Shown here piece after piece: positions 42,526 through 51,504 of a stretch of 60,981 nucleotides of DNA. How positions within the stretch are numbered: position 1 is the stretch's first letter; every line of letters begins with the position of its first letter. The notes under the pieces were generated by a model, which did no database searches, was not told the DNA's origin, and saw only the letters and a list, made by a program, of their open reading frames with translations. Origin of the DNA: an uncultured Helicobacter sp. (GTDB lineage Bacteria; Campylobacterota; Campylobacteria; Campylobacterales; Helicobacteraceae); NCBI RefSeq assembly GCF_937906905.1, contig NZ_CALERY010000019.1:1-60981 (forward strand), in the 5' to 3' direction. The translations under genes and the position numbers were made by a program.

Positions 42526-42827
42526 TGTGTTTGGGTGAGTGATATTTTGTAGTGGTATCGGCGGTCAGCCTGGGATAACCGGGTTGTAGCGGCATGCATC
42601 AGGAAATACTTAGGGAACATCTCCATGTATCCAGCAGAATCTATGTAGATTCTGCTGGATACATGGAGATGACTGAGAGTAGGGCTGTGTAGATGGATTC
42701 TAGTAGGAATACACAGAAGTCTCCCAATGAGTTGTATTTAGCAGATCCTAAAGATAAGCTCCTGCTTCAATTTAGCTGGCAGTGTATTTGCCGATAGACT
42801 ACACAATGGGTGATTTAAGGAGTGATT
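42526..42827 (+). other. Structured intergenic region after the ribosomal operon
   Basis: 302 bp without a gene, with GC similar to coding DNA. It holds a small stem CCTGG/CCGGG (about 42568-42582), the 54-bp palindrome at 42618-42671 and a stem CTGTGTA/TACACAG around an AGAATC-type word (about 42685-42716). The ribosome binding site AAGGAG of the next gene is at 42817. I do not recognise a known RNA family (not RNase P, tmRNA or SRP RNA by their core motifs). Confidence 0.5.
42618..42671. terminator. 26-bp perfect palindrome after rplQ
   Basis: Arms 42618-42643 and 42646-42671 are perfectly complementary over 26 bp with a 2-nt spacer (TG). The inner ends are AGAATCTA and TAGATTCT, the genomic word in inverted orientation. 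It lies 93 bp after the rplQ stop. No T run follows, so it may block transcription, protect the 3' end or serve as an uptake-type element. Confidence 0.6.
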
Positions 42828-43202
42828 GTGCAGGGTAAAATTGATACACATTCTGCTAGAGTGCCTGCGCATGAGAGCCTAGCTCACCCTGTCTTTGCTC
42901 AAGATATCCAGAATCTACTTGAGCGCTTGCCGGATTTGCAGATTATTGACATACGAGAATCCTGCGACTATGCGCGCTCCCACTTTGCTACTGCACGCAA
43001 TATCCCTATGCCAGATTTTGCTGCACTCTCAGGCGAGATTCTCCGCCACCCAAGCACCCCATATCTCTTGTATTGTTATAGCGGCTACACGGCTTCAGTG
43101 TATGGCTCATATCTCGTGGAAATGGGTGCAAACAATGTGTATTTTTTCGACGAGAGCTTCGAAGCGCTTATGCAGATGACAACCTCCCAGAGTCCAAACT
43201 AG
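42828..43202 (+). CDS. Rhodanese-domain protein
   Basis: A 124-residue single-domain rhodanese. The domain runs from LQIIDIRESCDYARSHFATARNIP to YLVEMGANNVYFFDES. The active-site loop carries the catalytic Cys in YLLYCYSGYTAS. It would move sulfane sulfur; the partner is unknown. It starts at GTG 42828, spaced correctly from AAGGAG (42817-42822); an in-frame GTG at 42822 overlaps that site. proC follows. Confidence 0.85.
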   Translation: MQGKIDTHSARVPAHESLAHPVFAQDIQNLLERLPDLQIIDIRESCDYARSHFATARNIPMPDFAALSGEILRHPSTPYLLYCYSGYTASVYGSYLVEMGANNVYFFDESFEALMQMTTSQSPN

Positions 43203-43237
43203 AATCCAGCATAGACAAAACACGAGCAGGAGATGTG

Positions 43238-44248
43238 ATGAATAGCGATACGATTCTAATCCTGGGCTATGGTGCTATGGCAAGTGCTATCGCGCAGGGG
43301 CTAAATGGCAAATATAGCATGGAGATTTGTGGGCGTGATCGCAGAAAGGCGCTTGATTTCATCGCGAAGCTTGATTTGCAAAATACCACTGCGCCAGAAT
43401 CCAAATCCGTGGATTTTGCTTCAAATCCCCATGCCATAAATATCCAAGATAAAATTCTTCTCCTTTGTGTCAAGCCCTATGCGCTTGCAAGTTTCGCCTA
43501 TCTCGGGCAGGCAAAAGCCGTATATAGTGTGCTTGCAGGTATATCTATCGAGCAGATTGCTACGCATATCCATGCCACAGCGTATGTCAGGCTTATGCCA
43601 AATATCGCCGCTTTACATGGGCTTAGTGCGACCACGGCATTTTGTAGTGTGGGGACTGCTAGTATGATAAGCGCGCAAGAAAAGCGAGAGCCACATATGG
43701 ATCTCCCGGATTCCCAGGCTTGCTCCACTGCAGTGGAGCAGACAGATTCTCTGTCGCAGCAGCTAGAGCAGCTAAAGCGTCAAGCTCAGGAGATTTGTCA
43801 GGGGTTTGGTGAGGTTGTGTTTGTTGAGAATGAAAGACTCATTGATAGCTCCATAGCTACGAGTGGTAGTGCGCCTGCATTTTTGGCGCTAGTGGCACAA
43901 GCACTTGTGGATTCTGGTGTTATGGTGGGGCTTAGCAGGGTGGATTCTCGCACACTTGTTGCCCAGACATTTGTGGGCGTTGGTGAGCTGCTTAGGCATT
44001 ATGGTCCCCAAGAGCTTATCGATAGGGTTACCACTCCTGGTGGCACGACCATAGAGGGCTTAGCTGTGCTAGAATCTAGTGGCGTTCGCGGCGCTTTTAT
44101 GCAGGCAGCCAAAGCAAGCGTAGCCAAAGCAAGCGCCACAAATGCGCCAAATCACTCATGCACCTCTGCCCAGCCGCATGCACCCACCATACAAAACACC
44201 ACTGATTCCCAAAAAACTCTAGTGCCAAAAGAACCAAACCATGAGTAA
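43238..44248 (+). CDS. proC: Pyrroline-5-carboxylate reductase
   Basis: A 336-residue enzyme for the last step of proline synthesis. The N-terminal Rossmann motif is ILGYGAMASAIAQGL, and the C-terminal signature region holds SGSAPAFLALVAQAL and TTPGGTTIEGLAVLE. It is longer than the usual 270 residues because of an insert (about 145-185, Gln/Ser/Glu-rich) and a Ser/Thr/Pro-rich tail (about 290-336). Both extra parts lie outside the core folds. It overlaps the flippase gene by 8 bp. An in-frame GTG is one codon upstream. Confidence 0.9.
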   Translation: MNSDTILILGYGAMASAIAQGLNGKYSMEICGRDRRKALDFIAKLDLQNTTAPESKSVDFASNPHAINIQDKILLLCVKPYALASFAYLGQAKAVYSVLAGISIEQIATHIHATAYVRLMPNIAALHGLSATTAFCSVGTASMISAQEKREPHMDLPDSQACSTAVEQTDSLSQQLEQLKRQAQEICQGFGEVVFVENERLIDSSIATSGSAPAFLALVAQALVDSGVMVGLSRVDSRTLVAQTFVGVGELLRHYGPQELIDRVTTPGGTTIEGLAVLESSGVRGAFMQAAKASVAKASATNAPNHSCTSAQPHAPTIQNTTDSQKTLVPKEPNHE

Positions 44249-45941
44249 AAAGTCTCATAAATCTCCAAGCACAAGCACGATTGCCAAGCTTCGCGCTCTG
44301 CTTACAAGGCGAGATAAGGTTATCTTGCTTTTTTTGTTCATCGCTACGATATTTTTCTCCATTATGGAGACCATTGGCATTAGTATCATTATGCCTTATA
44401 TTACTTTTGCTTCTAATCCTGATTTAATTTTTTCCCAAGATATTTCAAAGCGCATATATGAGATTCTAGAGTGCAGCTCCACACTGCAGTTTATGGTGTT
44501 TTTCAGCGTGATTTTGGTTGCCTTTTATCTCTTTCGTATTCTCTATGGGATTGCTTATAACTACGCGCTCAATCGCTTTGCATTTCGTAAATATCACTTT
44601 TTTGCTTATCGACTTTTCTGCAAATCTGTGGATCTAAATTACGCTGACTTCACGCGGAAAAAAACCGATGCTATCCGCCACAATATTACAGACGCTGCGC
44701 TTAAGGCTTCGTTCTATGTCCAGTTTCTGCTCCAGATGTTTTCGGAGATTTTTACCATTGTGCTGATGTATGGACTATTGCTCATCACTAGTTGGAAGAT
44801 GACACTAGCGCTTAGTGTGATTCTGGGGCTTCAGGTGATTCTCATCACGCGCTTCATCGGTGGCAAAATCAAAAAAATGGGTGCGATCCGTCATGCTATG
44901 GATACGCGATTCCATGAAATTATTTCAAAAACCTTTGGTAACTTCAAAATCATCAAGCTTAAAGGCAATCAGCAAGATGTGCAAAAAGAATTTGAAAGCG
45001 CAAGCTTCACGCGCATTGGCGCAGAGATTCTTACCCAGACGCTCTTGCCTATGCCTAAGCTTATCTTGGAGACCATAGGGTTTAGCGTGCTAATCCTTAG
45101 CGTGGTTTATATCCTGGTGCGCTATGACTCTGCTGCAGCTGTGCTGCCTATCATCTCTATGTATGCGCTTGCGCTCTATAGGATTCTGCCTGCAGTTACA
45201 AAAATCCTACAGAATTACAATATGATGAGTTTTTATGGTAATGCCGTGGGGTATGTGTATGAGGATTTGCTCTATCATACAGACTATGAGGACAATGAGC
45301 CTTGTGAGTTTGCTAGGAGTATCGAGCTACGGGATATTTGCTTTGGCTATAAAGAGGGCAAGCCTATCATCAAGGATTTTAATCTCACCATTCATAAAGG
45401 CGAAAAAATAGCATTCTGCGGACCAAGTGGCGCTGGGAAAAGCACGCTTGTGGATCTTATCATTGGGATTTATAAGCCACAGAAAGGCGAGATTCTTGTT
45501 GATGATGTGAAAATCGATAATCACAATCTCCGCTCTTGGCGCAAAAAAATCGGCTATATCCCGCAGGCAATTTATCTGTTTGACGGAAGTGTGGCAGATA
45601 ATGTAGCCTTTGGCAGCGATCTTGATGAAGCGCGCGTGATACAGGCATGCAAAAAAGCGAATATTTATGACTTTCTCTGTGAGCATGATGGAATCTATAC
45701 GCGTGTAGGGGAGGGTGGAATCCTGCTTAGTGGCGGGCAGAAGCAGCGCATAGGGATTGCGCGCGCAATTTATGATAACCCGGAGATTTTGGTGCTTGAT
45801 GAAGCCACTAGTGCATTAGATTCTGCCACAGAGGCTAGGATCATGGAGGAGATCTATGGTGTGGCAAAAGACAAAACTCTTCTGGTCATCGCTCATAGAC
45901 TTAACACAATCGAGCACTGCGATCGCAAAATAGAGCTCTAG
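44241..45941 (+). CDS. ABC exporter, PglK/Wzk-like lipid-linked oligosaccharide flippase
   Basis: A 566-residue half-transporter. About six transmembrane helices (residues 25-320) precede the ATPase: Walker A GPSGAGKST, signature LSGGQKQRIGIARA, Walker B EILVLDEATSALDS, H-loop VIAHRLNT. Length and N-terminal IMETIGISIIMPYI resemble Campylobacter PglK (WlaB) and H. pylori Wzk, which flip undecaprenyl-linked glycans. MsbA-type lipid A flippase is the alternative. It overlaps proC by 8 bp. Confidence 0.82.
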   Translation: MSKKSHKSPSTSTIAKLRALLTRRDKVILLFLFIATIFFSIMETIGISIIMPYITFASNPDLIFSQDISKRIYEILECSSTLQFMVFFSVILVAFYLFRILYGIAYNYALNRFAFRKYHFFAYRLFCKSVDLNYADFTRKKTDAIRHNITDAALKASFYVQFLLQMFSEIFTIVLMYGLLLITSWKMTLALSVILGLQVILITRFIGGKIKKMGAIRHAMDTRFHEIISKTFGNFKIIKLKGNQQDVQKEFESASFTRIGAEILTQTLLPMPKLILETIGFSVLILSVVYILVRYDSAAAVLPIISMYALALYRILPAVTKILQNYNMMSFYGNAVGYVYEDLLYHTDYEDNEPCEFARSIELRDICFGYKEGKPIIKDFNLTIHKGEKIAFCGPSGAGKSTLVDLIIGIYKPQKGEILVDDVKIDNHNLRSWRKKIGYIPQAIYLFDGSVADNVAFGSDLDEARVIQACKKANIYDFLCEHDGIYTRVGEGGILLSGGQKQRIGIARAIYDNPEILVLDEATSALDSATEARIMEEIYGVAKDKTLLVIAHRLNTIEHCDRKIEL

Positions 45942-45955
45942 GGTATTGCTGGAAT

Positions 45956-45986
45956 CTAGCAGAATCTTTTTCTAAGATTCTGCTAG
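45956..45986. terminator. Stem-loop of inverted AGAATC words after the flippase gene
   Basis: A 13-bp perfect stem, CTAGCAGAATCTT (45956-45968) with AAGATTCTGCTAG (45974-45986), and a TTTCT loop, 15 nt after the stop codon. There is no T run after the stem. Confidence 0.55.
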
Positions 45987-46080
45987 CAAGCTGTTTGTAG
46001 ATTATTTAGACAGGCTTAAAACTCTGCTAAAGAATTTTTTGGCACAATGCGCTTTTAATTTTCTTTGAGAAAGCTTGCAT

Positions 46081-47895
46081 ATGAACACAATTCAAAACAT
46101 TAGAAACATCGCTGTTATCGCGCATGTCGATCACGGCAAGACAACATTGGTTGATGGGCTTTTGAGCCAATCTGGGACATTTGGCGAGCGCGAGCAAATT
46201 GATGAGCGCGTCATGGATAGTAATGATCTTGAGCGTGAGCGCGGGATTACAATTCTCTCCAAAAATACTGCCATTACCTATAAAGGCACGAAAATCAACA
46301 TTATCGATACCCCTGGACACGCGGATTTTGGCGGGGAGGTCGAGCGTGTGTTGAAAATGGTCGATGGCGTGCTGCTGCTTGTTGATGCGCAAGAGGGCGT
46401 CATGCCGCAGACGAAATTCGTCGTGAAAAAGGCACTAAGCTTTGGGATTCGCCCGGTGGTGGTGGTCAATAAGATTGATAAGCCTGCCGCCGAGCCCGAT
46501 CGTGTGGTCGATGAGGTGTTTGATCTTTTTGTCGCTATGGGCGCGAGCGATGAGCAGCTGGATTTCCCAGTCGTATATGCCGCAGCGCGTGATGGCTATG
46601 CGATTAAAAATCTTGAAGATGATAAGGTCAGCCTTGAGCCGCTTTTTGAGACGATTCTGGAGCATGTCCCAGCGCCTAGTGGAAGTGTGGATAACGCGCT
46701 GCAAATGCAGATTTTCACGCTTGATTATGATAACTATGTGGGCAAAATCGGTATCGCGCGCGTGTTTAATGGTCGCGTAAAAAAGGGTGAAAATGTCATG
46801 CTCGCTAAAAGTGATGGCGAGAAAGAAACAGGACGCATTACTAAGCTCATCGGCTTTATGGGGCTAGCGCGCACCGAGATAGATTCTGCTGAAGCAGGCG
46901 ATATTGTGGCGATCGCTGGGTTTAGCGCGATTGATGTTGGGGATTCTATCGTCGATCCAAATAACCCTATGCCCTTAGATCCTATGCACTTAGAAGAGCC
47001 TACGATGAGTGTGTATTTCGCTGTTAATGATAGTCCGCTAGCAGGACTAGAGGGTAAGCATGTAACGGCAAATAAACTTAAAGATCGTTTGCTTAAAGAA
47101 ATGCAGACTAATATCGCAATGCGCTGCGAGGAGATGGGCGAGGGGAAATTCCGCGTAAGTGGGCGTGGTGAGTTGCAGATTACGATTCTAGCCGAGAATC
47201 TACGCCGCGAAGGGTTTGAGTTTAGTATCTCGCGCCCAGAGGTCATCATAAAAGAAGTCGATGGTGTGAAGTGTGAGCCATTTGAGCACCTAGTCATCGA
47301 TACGCCACAGGATTTTAGCGGTGCGATTATCGAACGACTAGGTAAAAGAAAAGCCGAAATGAAAGCCATGAACCCCATGGGTGATGGCTACACGAGATTG
47401 GAGTTTGAGATCCCAGCGCGCGGGCTTATTGGCTATCGAAGTGAGTTTTTAACAGATACAAAGGGTGAGGGGATTATGAATCATAGCTTCCTAGAGTTTC
47501 GCGCATTTAGCGGCAGTGTGGAATCGCGTAAAAATGGCGCACTCATCTCTATGGAGAATGGCGAGGCAACTGGATTTTCGCTCTTTAATATCCAGGAGCG
47601 AGGCGTGCTATTCATCACTCCGCAGACTAAGGTCTATGTGGGTATGGTGATTGGCGAGCACAGCAGGGATAATGATTTAGATGTCAATCCTATCAAAGCA
47701 AAGCATCTTACCAATATGCGTGCAAGTGGGAGTGATGATGCAATTAAGCTAACTCCACCTAGGGATCTCACGCTTGAGCGCGCACTAGAGTGGATTGAGG
47801 AAGATGAGATTTTAGAAGTTACGCCCGAGAATATACGGGTGCGCAAAAAGATTCTTGAGCCGAATTTGCGTAAGCGGGCTGCCAGCAAAAAATAA
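46081..47895 (+). CDS. typA: Ribosome-binding GTPase TypA/BipA
   Basis: A 604-residue translational GTPase. It has G1 AHVDHGKTT, switch region GERE...RERGIT, G3 DTPGHADFGGEVER and G4 NKID, followed by EF-G-like domains III and V and the BipA-specific C-terminal domain. It helps 50S assembly and stress responses. TTG 46075 lies in frame; ATG 46081 with GAGAAAG upstream is chosen. Confidence 0.96.
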   Translation: MNTIQNIRNIAVIAHVDHGKTTLVDGLLSQSGTFGEREQIDERVMDSNDLERERGITILSKNTAITYKGTKINIIDTPGHADFGGEVERVLKMVDGVLLLVDAQEGVMPQTKFVVKKALSFGIRPVVVVNKIDKPAAEPDRVVDEVFDLFVAMGASDEQLDFPVVYAAARDGYAIKNLEDDKVSLEPLFETILEHVPAPSGSVDNALQMQIFTLDYDNYVGKIGIARVFNGRVKKGENVMLAKSDGEKETGRITKLIGFMGLARTEIDSAEAGDIVAIAGFSAIDVGDSIVDPNNPMPLDPMHLEEPTMSVYFAVNDSPLAGLEGKHVTANKLKDRLLKEMQTNIAMRCEEMGEGKFRVSGRGELQITILAENLRREGFEFSISRPEVIIKEVDGVKCEPFEHLVIDTPQDFSGAIIERLGKRKAEMKAMNPMGDGYTRLEFEIPARGLIGYRSEFLTDTKGEGIMNHSFLEFRAFSGSVESRKNGALISMENGEATGFSLFNIQERGVLFITPQTKVYVGMVIGEHSRDNDLDVNPIKAKHLTNMRASGSDDAIKLTPPRDLTLERALEWIEEDEILEVTPENIRVRKKILEPNLRKRAASKK

Positions 47896-47919
47896 CCAGA
47901 TTTTACAAAGGAGTGTGGA

Positions 47920-48555
47920 ATGGAACAAGACTTCATGAGGGCAATGCGTTTTCGCCATGCCTGCAAGAAATTTGACTCTCAAAAGCCAATCGCGCCGGAA
48001 GTGTTTGAAAGCATTTTAGAGTCTGGCAGGCTTGCGCCAAGCTCATTTGGTATGGAGCCTACGCGTCTTCTCGTTGTGCGCGATAGAGTCAAGCGAGAGC
48101 AGCTTAAGGCACTTTGCTGGAATCAAGATCAAATCACAGATGCAAGCGAAGTGGTGGTGTATCTTGTCAAAATCGCTGATATGCAAAGCACGAGCAACTA
48201 CGCGCTTGAGTGCTTTAAGCGTAAGGGGTTAAGCGAAGAGAAAATCAAAGCATATAAAGATGAGCGCTATGCGAACTTTTTGCATGAAAATGGCTATGTG
48301 GATACACAAAGTATTTTTAGCTGGGGTGCTAGACAGGCATATATTACTGCTAGCATGATGATGGCATGTGCGGCGAGTATGAGTGTGGATTCTTGTGCGA
48401 TTGAGGGGTTTGAAAAACGCAAGGTAGAGGAGCTTCTGGTGCTTGATACATTCGCTAATCAAGTTGCGTTGATTATGTGCTTTGGCTACCGGGTGGCAGA
48501 CCCTATGAAACGATCTCCACGCGTAAGCATGAGTGAATTTGTGCAATATCTCTAA
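47920..48555 (+). CDS. Nitroreductase-family NAD(P)H oxidoreductase
   Basis: A 211-residue FMN-dependent nitroreductase-like protein. The N-terminal FRHACKKFDSQKPI and RLAPSSFGMEPTRLLVV bind FMN; SVDSCAIEGFEKRKVEELL is the conserved C-terminal part. It belongs to the same family as H. pylori RdxA, an enzyme known to activate metronidazole, and NfsB; which role applies here is unknown. AAAGGAG precedes the ATG. Confidence 0.85.
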   Translation: MEQDFMRAMRFRHACKKFDSQKPIAPEVFESILESGRLAPSSFGMEPTRLLVVRDRVKREQLKALCWNQDQITDASEVVVYLVKIADMQSTSNYALECFKRKGLSEEKIKAYKDERYANFLHENGYVDTQSIFSWGARQAYITASMMMACAASMSVDSCAIEGFEKRKVEELLVLDTFANQVALIMCFGYRVADPMKRSPRVSMSEFVQYL

Positions 48556-48564
48556 GGGGGTAAT

Positions 48565-50928
48565 ATGACAATAGCGGTAGTAAAACGAAGCGGACGACTA
48601 GAGACACTAGATATAACCAAAATCCAAAAATATACTGCGAGCGCGGTTAAAGGGATTGAGGGTGTGAGCCAGAGTGAGCTTGAGCTTGATGCCAGGCTGC
48701 ATTTTCGGGATCAAATCAGCACAGAAGAGATCCAGCAGACACTCATCAAAACTGCTGCGGATAAAATAGACCTGGAATGTCCAAATTGGACATTTGTCGC
48801 TGCGCGACTTTTTCTCTATGATCTTTATCATCGCGTCAATCATTTCACGGGCTATAAAAGCCTGAAAGAATACTTTGAGCGTGGTGAGCAGGCTGGTAAA
48901 ATTGTGCTAGGACTTAAGGAGAAGTTTGACTTAGAGTTTTTGGATTCTCATATCAAGCCAGAGCGGGATTTGCAATTTAACTACCTAGGGATCAAAACTC
49001 TCTACGACCGTTATCTCATCAAAGATGCAGAGGGCAAGCCTATCGAGCTGCCACAACATATGTTTATGGCGATTGCCATGTTCCTGGCACAAAATGAGAA
49101 AACCCCCAACGAATGGGCGGTGAAATTTTATGACATGATTTCAAAGTTTGAAGTTGTATGCGCGACACCCACACTCGCCAATGCTCGCACGCCAAGACAT
49201 CAATTAAGCTCTTGCTACATCGGTAGCACGCCTGATAATATCGAGGGGATTTTTGATGGATATAAAGAAATGGCTTTGCTTAGCAAATATGGTGGTGGGA
49301 TTGGTTGGGACTACTCTAAGGTGCGAGGGCTTGGGAGCTTTATCGATGGGCATAAGCGCGCAGCAGGTGGAGTTGTGCCATTCCTAAAAATCACTAATGA
49401 TGTGGCAATCGCTGTGGATCAGCTTGGCACGCGTAAGGGAGCAATCGCCACCTACCTGGAGATTTGGCATACCGATGTGAATGACTTTATCGAGCTGCGC
49501 AAAAACTCTGGCGAGGAGCGCAGACGGACACATGATCTTTTCCCTGCGCTATGGATTTGTGATTTGTTTATGAAGCGTTTGGAGGAGAATGCGCTTTGGA
49601 CGCTTTTTGATCCCTATCAGTGTCAAGAGCTTACTGAGCTACATGGGGAGGCGTTTGAAAAGCGCTATCTCGAGCTTGAGCAAGATCCCAATATTATCCA
49701 AGAGCAAGTGAGTGCAAAAGATTTGTGGAAAAAGATTTTGATGAATTATTTTGAGACAGGTTTGCCATTTCTCTGCTTCAAAGACAATGCCAATCGTGCA
49801 AACCCTAATGGACATGCTGGAATTATTCGTAGCTCCAATCTTTGCACCGAGATTTTTCAAAATACTCAGCCAAACCACTACAGAATCCAAGTTGAATTCG
49901 AAGATGGTTCTAAGGTGGAGTTTGAAGAGGAAGAGCTTGTAACTACTGATTTGGGCATTACAAAAAAGGCTAATAAGCTCACGAGTTTAGATTCTATGCA
50001 GGGCAAAAAGATTTTTATCGCCCAGCGTGTGTGCGAAGATGGGCTTACGGCTGTATGTAACCTTGCTAGTGTAAATTTGAGTAAAATTCATACAAAAGAG
50101 GACATCGAGCGTGTTATCCCAATTGCAGTGCGCATGCTTGATAATGTTATCGACTTGAATTTCTACCCTAACCGCAAGGTAAAAGCCACCAATATGCTAA
50201 ATCGAGCCATAGGGCTTGGCGTCATGGGTGAAGCAGAAATGCTTGCCACCCAGCAAATCCATTGGGGTTCAGATTCGCACTTGCAAAAGATTGATGAGAT
50301 CATGGAGATGATAAGCTACAATGTGATTCTAGCAAGCTCAAATCTAGCCCAAGAGCGTGGCTGCTATCCGCAGTTTGCTGGTAGCAACTGGAGCAAAGGA
50401 ATTTTCCCAATCGATTTAGCCAATAAAGAAGCTCTAAAACTTGTGGATAGGGGCGGGCTTTTTGGCTTGTGCTATGACTGGCAGGAGCTCAAAAACATTG
50501 TCATGAAAAATGGCATGCGCAATGGCTATCTCATGGCTATTGCGCCGACAAGCTCGATTAGTATTCTAGTGGGCACGACACAGACGATTGAGCCAGTATT
50601 CCGCAAAAAGTGGCTTGAAGAGAATCTAAGCGGTATGATTCCGGTTGTCGTGCCAAATCTTACGCTAGAGACGCTAAACTACTATGTCAGTGCGTATGAT
50701 CTCGATCAACGGGATATTATCCGTGCAGCTGCAGTGCGCCAGAAATGGATTGACCAGGGGCAGAGCACAAATATTTTTATGAAAGTCAATAAAACAAGCG
50801 GTAGGGTGCTGCATGAAATTTATACGCTTGCATGGAAGCTTGGGCTAAAATCTACTTACTACCTGCGTAGTGAGAGTCCCGAGGTAGAGGTCGCTGATCG
50901 AAGTATCGAGTGTGTGAATTGTCAGTAG
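48565..50928 (+). CDS. nrdA: Ribonucleoside-diphosphate reductase alpha subunit (class Ia)
   Basis: A 787-residue enzyme that reduces NDPs to dNDPs. An ATP-cone domain lies at the N-terminus (VVKRSGRLETLDITKIQKY). The active-site Cys residues are in RHQLSSCYIGS and RSSNLCTEIFQN, with NLASVNLSKI later. The Tyr pair for radical transfer is in STYYLRS, and the C-terminal redox pair is CVNC. AGGGGG precedes the ATG. nrdB is not next to it. A second plus-strand gene, purE, follows. Confidence 0.96.
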   Translation: MTIAVVKRSGRLETLDITKIQKYTASAVKGIEGVSQSELELDARLHFRDQISTEEIQQTLIKTAADKIDLECPNWTFVAARLFLYDLYHRVNHFTGYKSLKEYFERGEQAGKIVLGLKEKFDLEFLDSHIKPERDLQFNYLGIKTLYDRYLIKDAEGKPIELPQHMFMAIAMFLAQNEKTPNEWAVKFYDMISKFEVVCATPTLANARTPRHQLSSCYIGSTPDNIEGIFDGYKEMALLSKYGGGIGWDYSKVRGLGSFIDGHKRAAGGVVPFLKITNDVAIAVDQLGTRKGAIATYLEIWHTDVNDFIELRKNSGEERRRTHDLFPALWICDLFMKRLEENALWTLFDPYQCQELTELHGEAFEKRYLELEQDPNIIQEQVSAKDLWKKILMNYFETGLPFLCFKDNANRANPNGHAGIIRSSNLCTEIFQNTQPNHYRIQVEFEDGSKVEFEEEELVTTDLGITKKANKLTSLDSMQGKKIFIAQRVCEDGLTAVCNLASVNLSKIHTKEDIERVIPIAVRMLDNVIDLNFYPNRKVKATNMLNRAIGLGVMGEAEMLATQQIHWGSDSHLQKIDEIMEMISYNVILASSNLAQERGCYPQFAGSNWSKGIFPIDLANKEALKLVDRGGLFGLCYDWQELKNIVMKNGMRNGYLMAIAPTSSISILVGTTQTIEPVFRKKWLEENLSGMIPVVVPNLTLETLNYYVSAYDLDQRDIIRAAAVRQKWIDQGQSTNIFMKVNKTSGRVLHEIYTLAWKLGLKSTYYLRSESPEVEVADRSIECVNCQ

Positions 50929-50995
50929 TAGATTTGGTGTTGGATTCTAGTGCTAATAAAGTAGTCAAGCTGATTTTGCTTTTTAAGGAGAGTCT

Positions 50996-51496
50996 ATGAG
51001 ATTTGTTAGTGTGATCATGGGGAGCAAGAGCGATTATGAGATTATGCGCCATTGTTTGCAGGTTTTAGAATCGTTTGCTGTCCCCTATGAGGTCATCATC
51101 AGCTCTGCACACAGAAGTCCCAATCGCACTAAAGACTATGTTAAAGAGGCAGAATCCAAAGGCGCGGTAGTCTTTATCTGTGCGGCTGGTATGGCAGCAC
51201 ATCTTGCAGGCGCAGTGTGCGCGCAGACGCTAAAGCCCGTCATTGGTATCCCGCTCATCGGTGGCGCACTTGATGGGCTTGATGCGCTACTATCCACTGC
51301 ACAAATGCCTTCAGCCATGCCCGTAGCATGTATGGCTATTGGCAAAGCAGGGGCGATCAATGCCGCTTATCTCGCGTTGCAGATTCTGGCTACAAGCGAT
51401 GAAAACTTGGCAAAGAAATTGCTTGAAGAGAGAGTGAAAAAAGCGCAGCAGCTTGAGCAGGATTCTAAGACTATCGAAGTAAGATTATCTAACTAG
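50996..51496 (+). CDS. purE: N5-carboxyaminoimidazole ribonucleotide mutase
   Basis: A 166-residue class I PurE of purine synthesis. It has VIMGSKSDYEIM, VIISSAHRSPNRT (the catalytic His), CAAGMAAHLAGAVCAQT and GGALDGLDALLSTAQMPSAMPVACMAI. AAGGAG precedes the ATG. It starts a tight three-gene set with the next two genes (8-bp gap, then 1-bp overlap). Confidence 0.96.
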   Translation: MRFVSVIMGSKSDYEIMRHCLQVLESFAVPYEVIISSAHRSPNRTKDYVKEAESKGAVVFICAAGMAAHLAGAVCAQTLKPVIGIPLIGGALDGLDALLSTAQMPSAMPVACMAIGKAGAINAAYLALQILATSDENLAKKLLEERVKKAQQLEQDSKTIEVRLSN

Positions 51497-51504
51497 GGGT
51501 CATT

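Noticed and set aside
42618..42671. Classical Rho-independent terminator
   Set aside because: The stem is perfect, but no T run follows on either strand, so I list it as terminator-like by position only.
42526..42827. Known structural RNA (RNase P, tmRNA, SRP RNA)
   Set aside because: Core conserved motifs of these RNAs were not found by eye on either strand.
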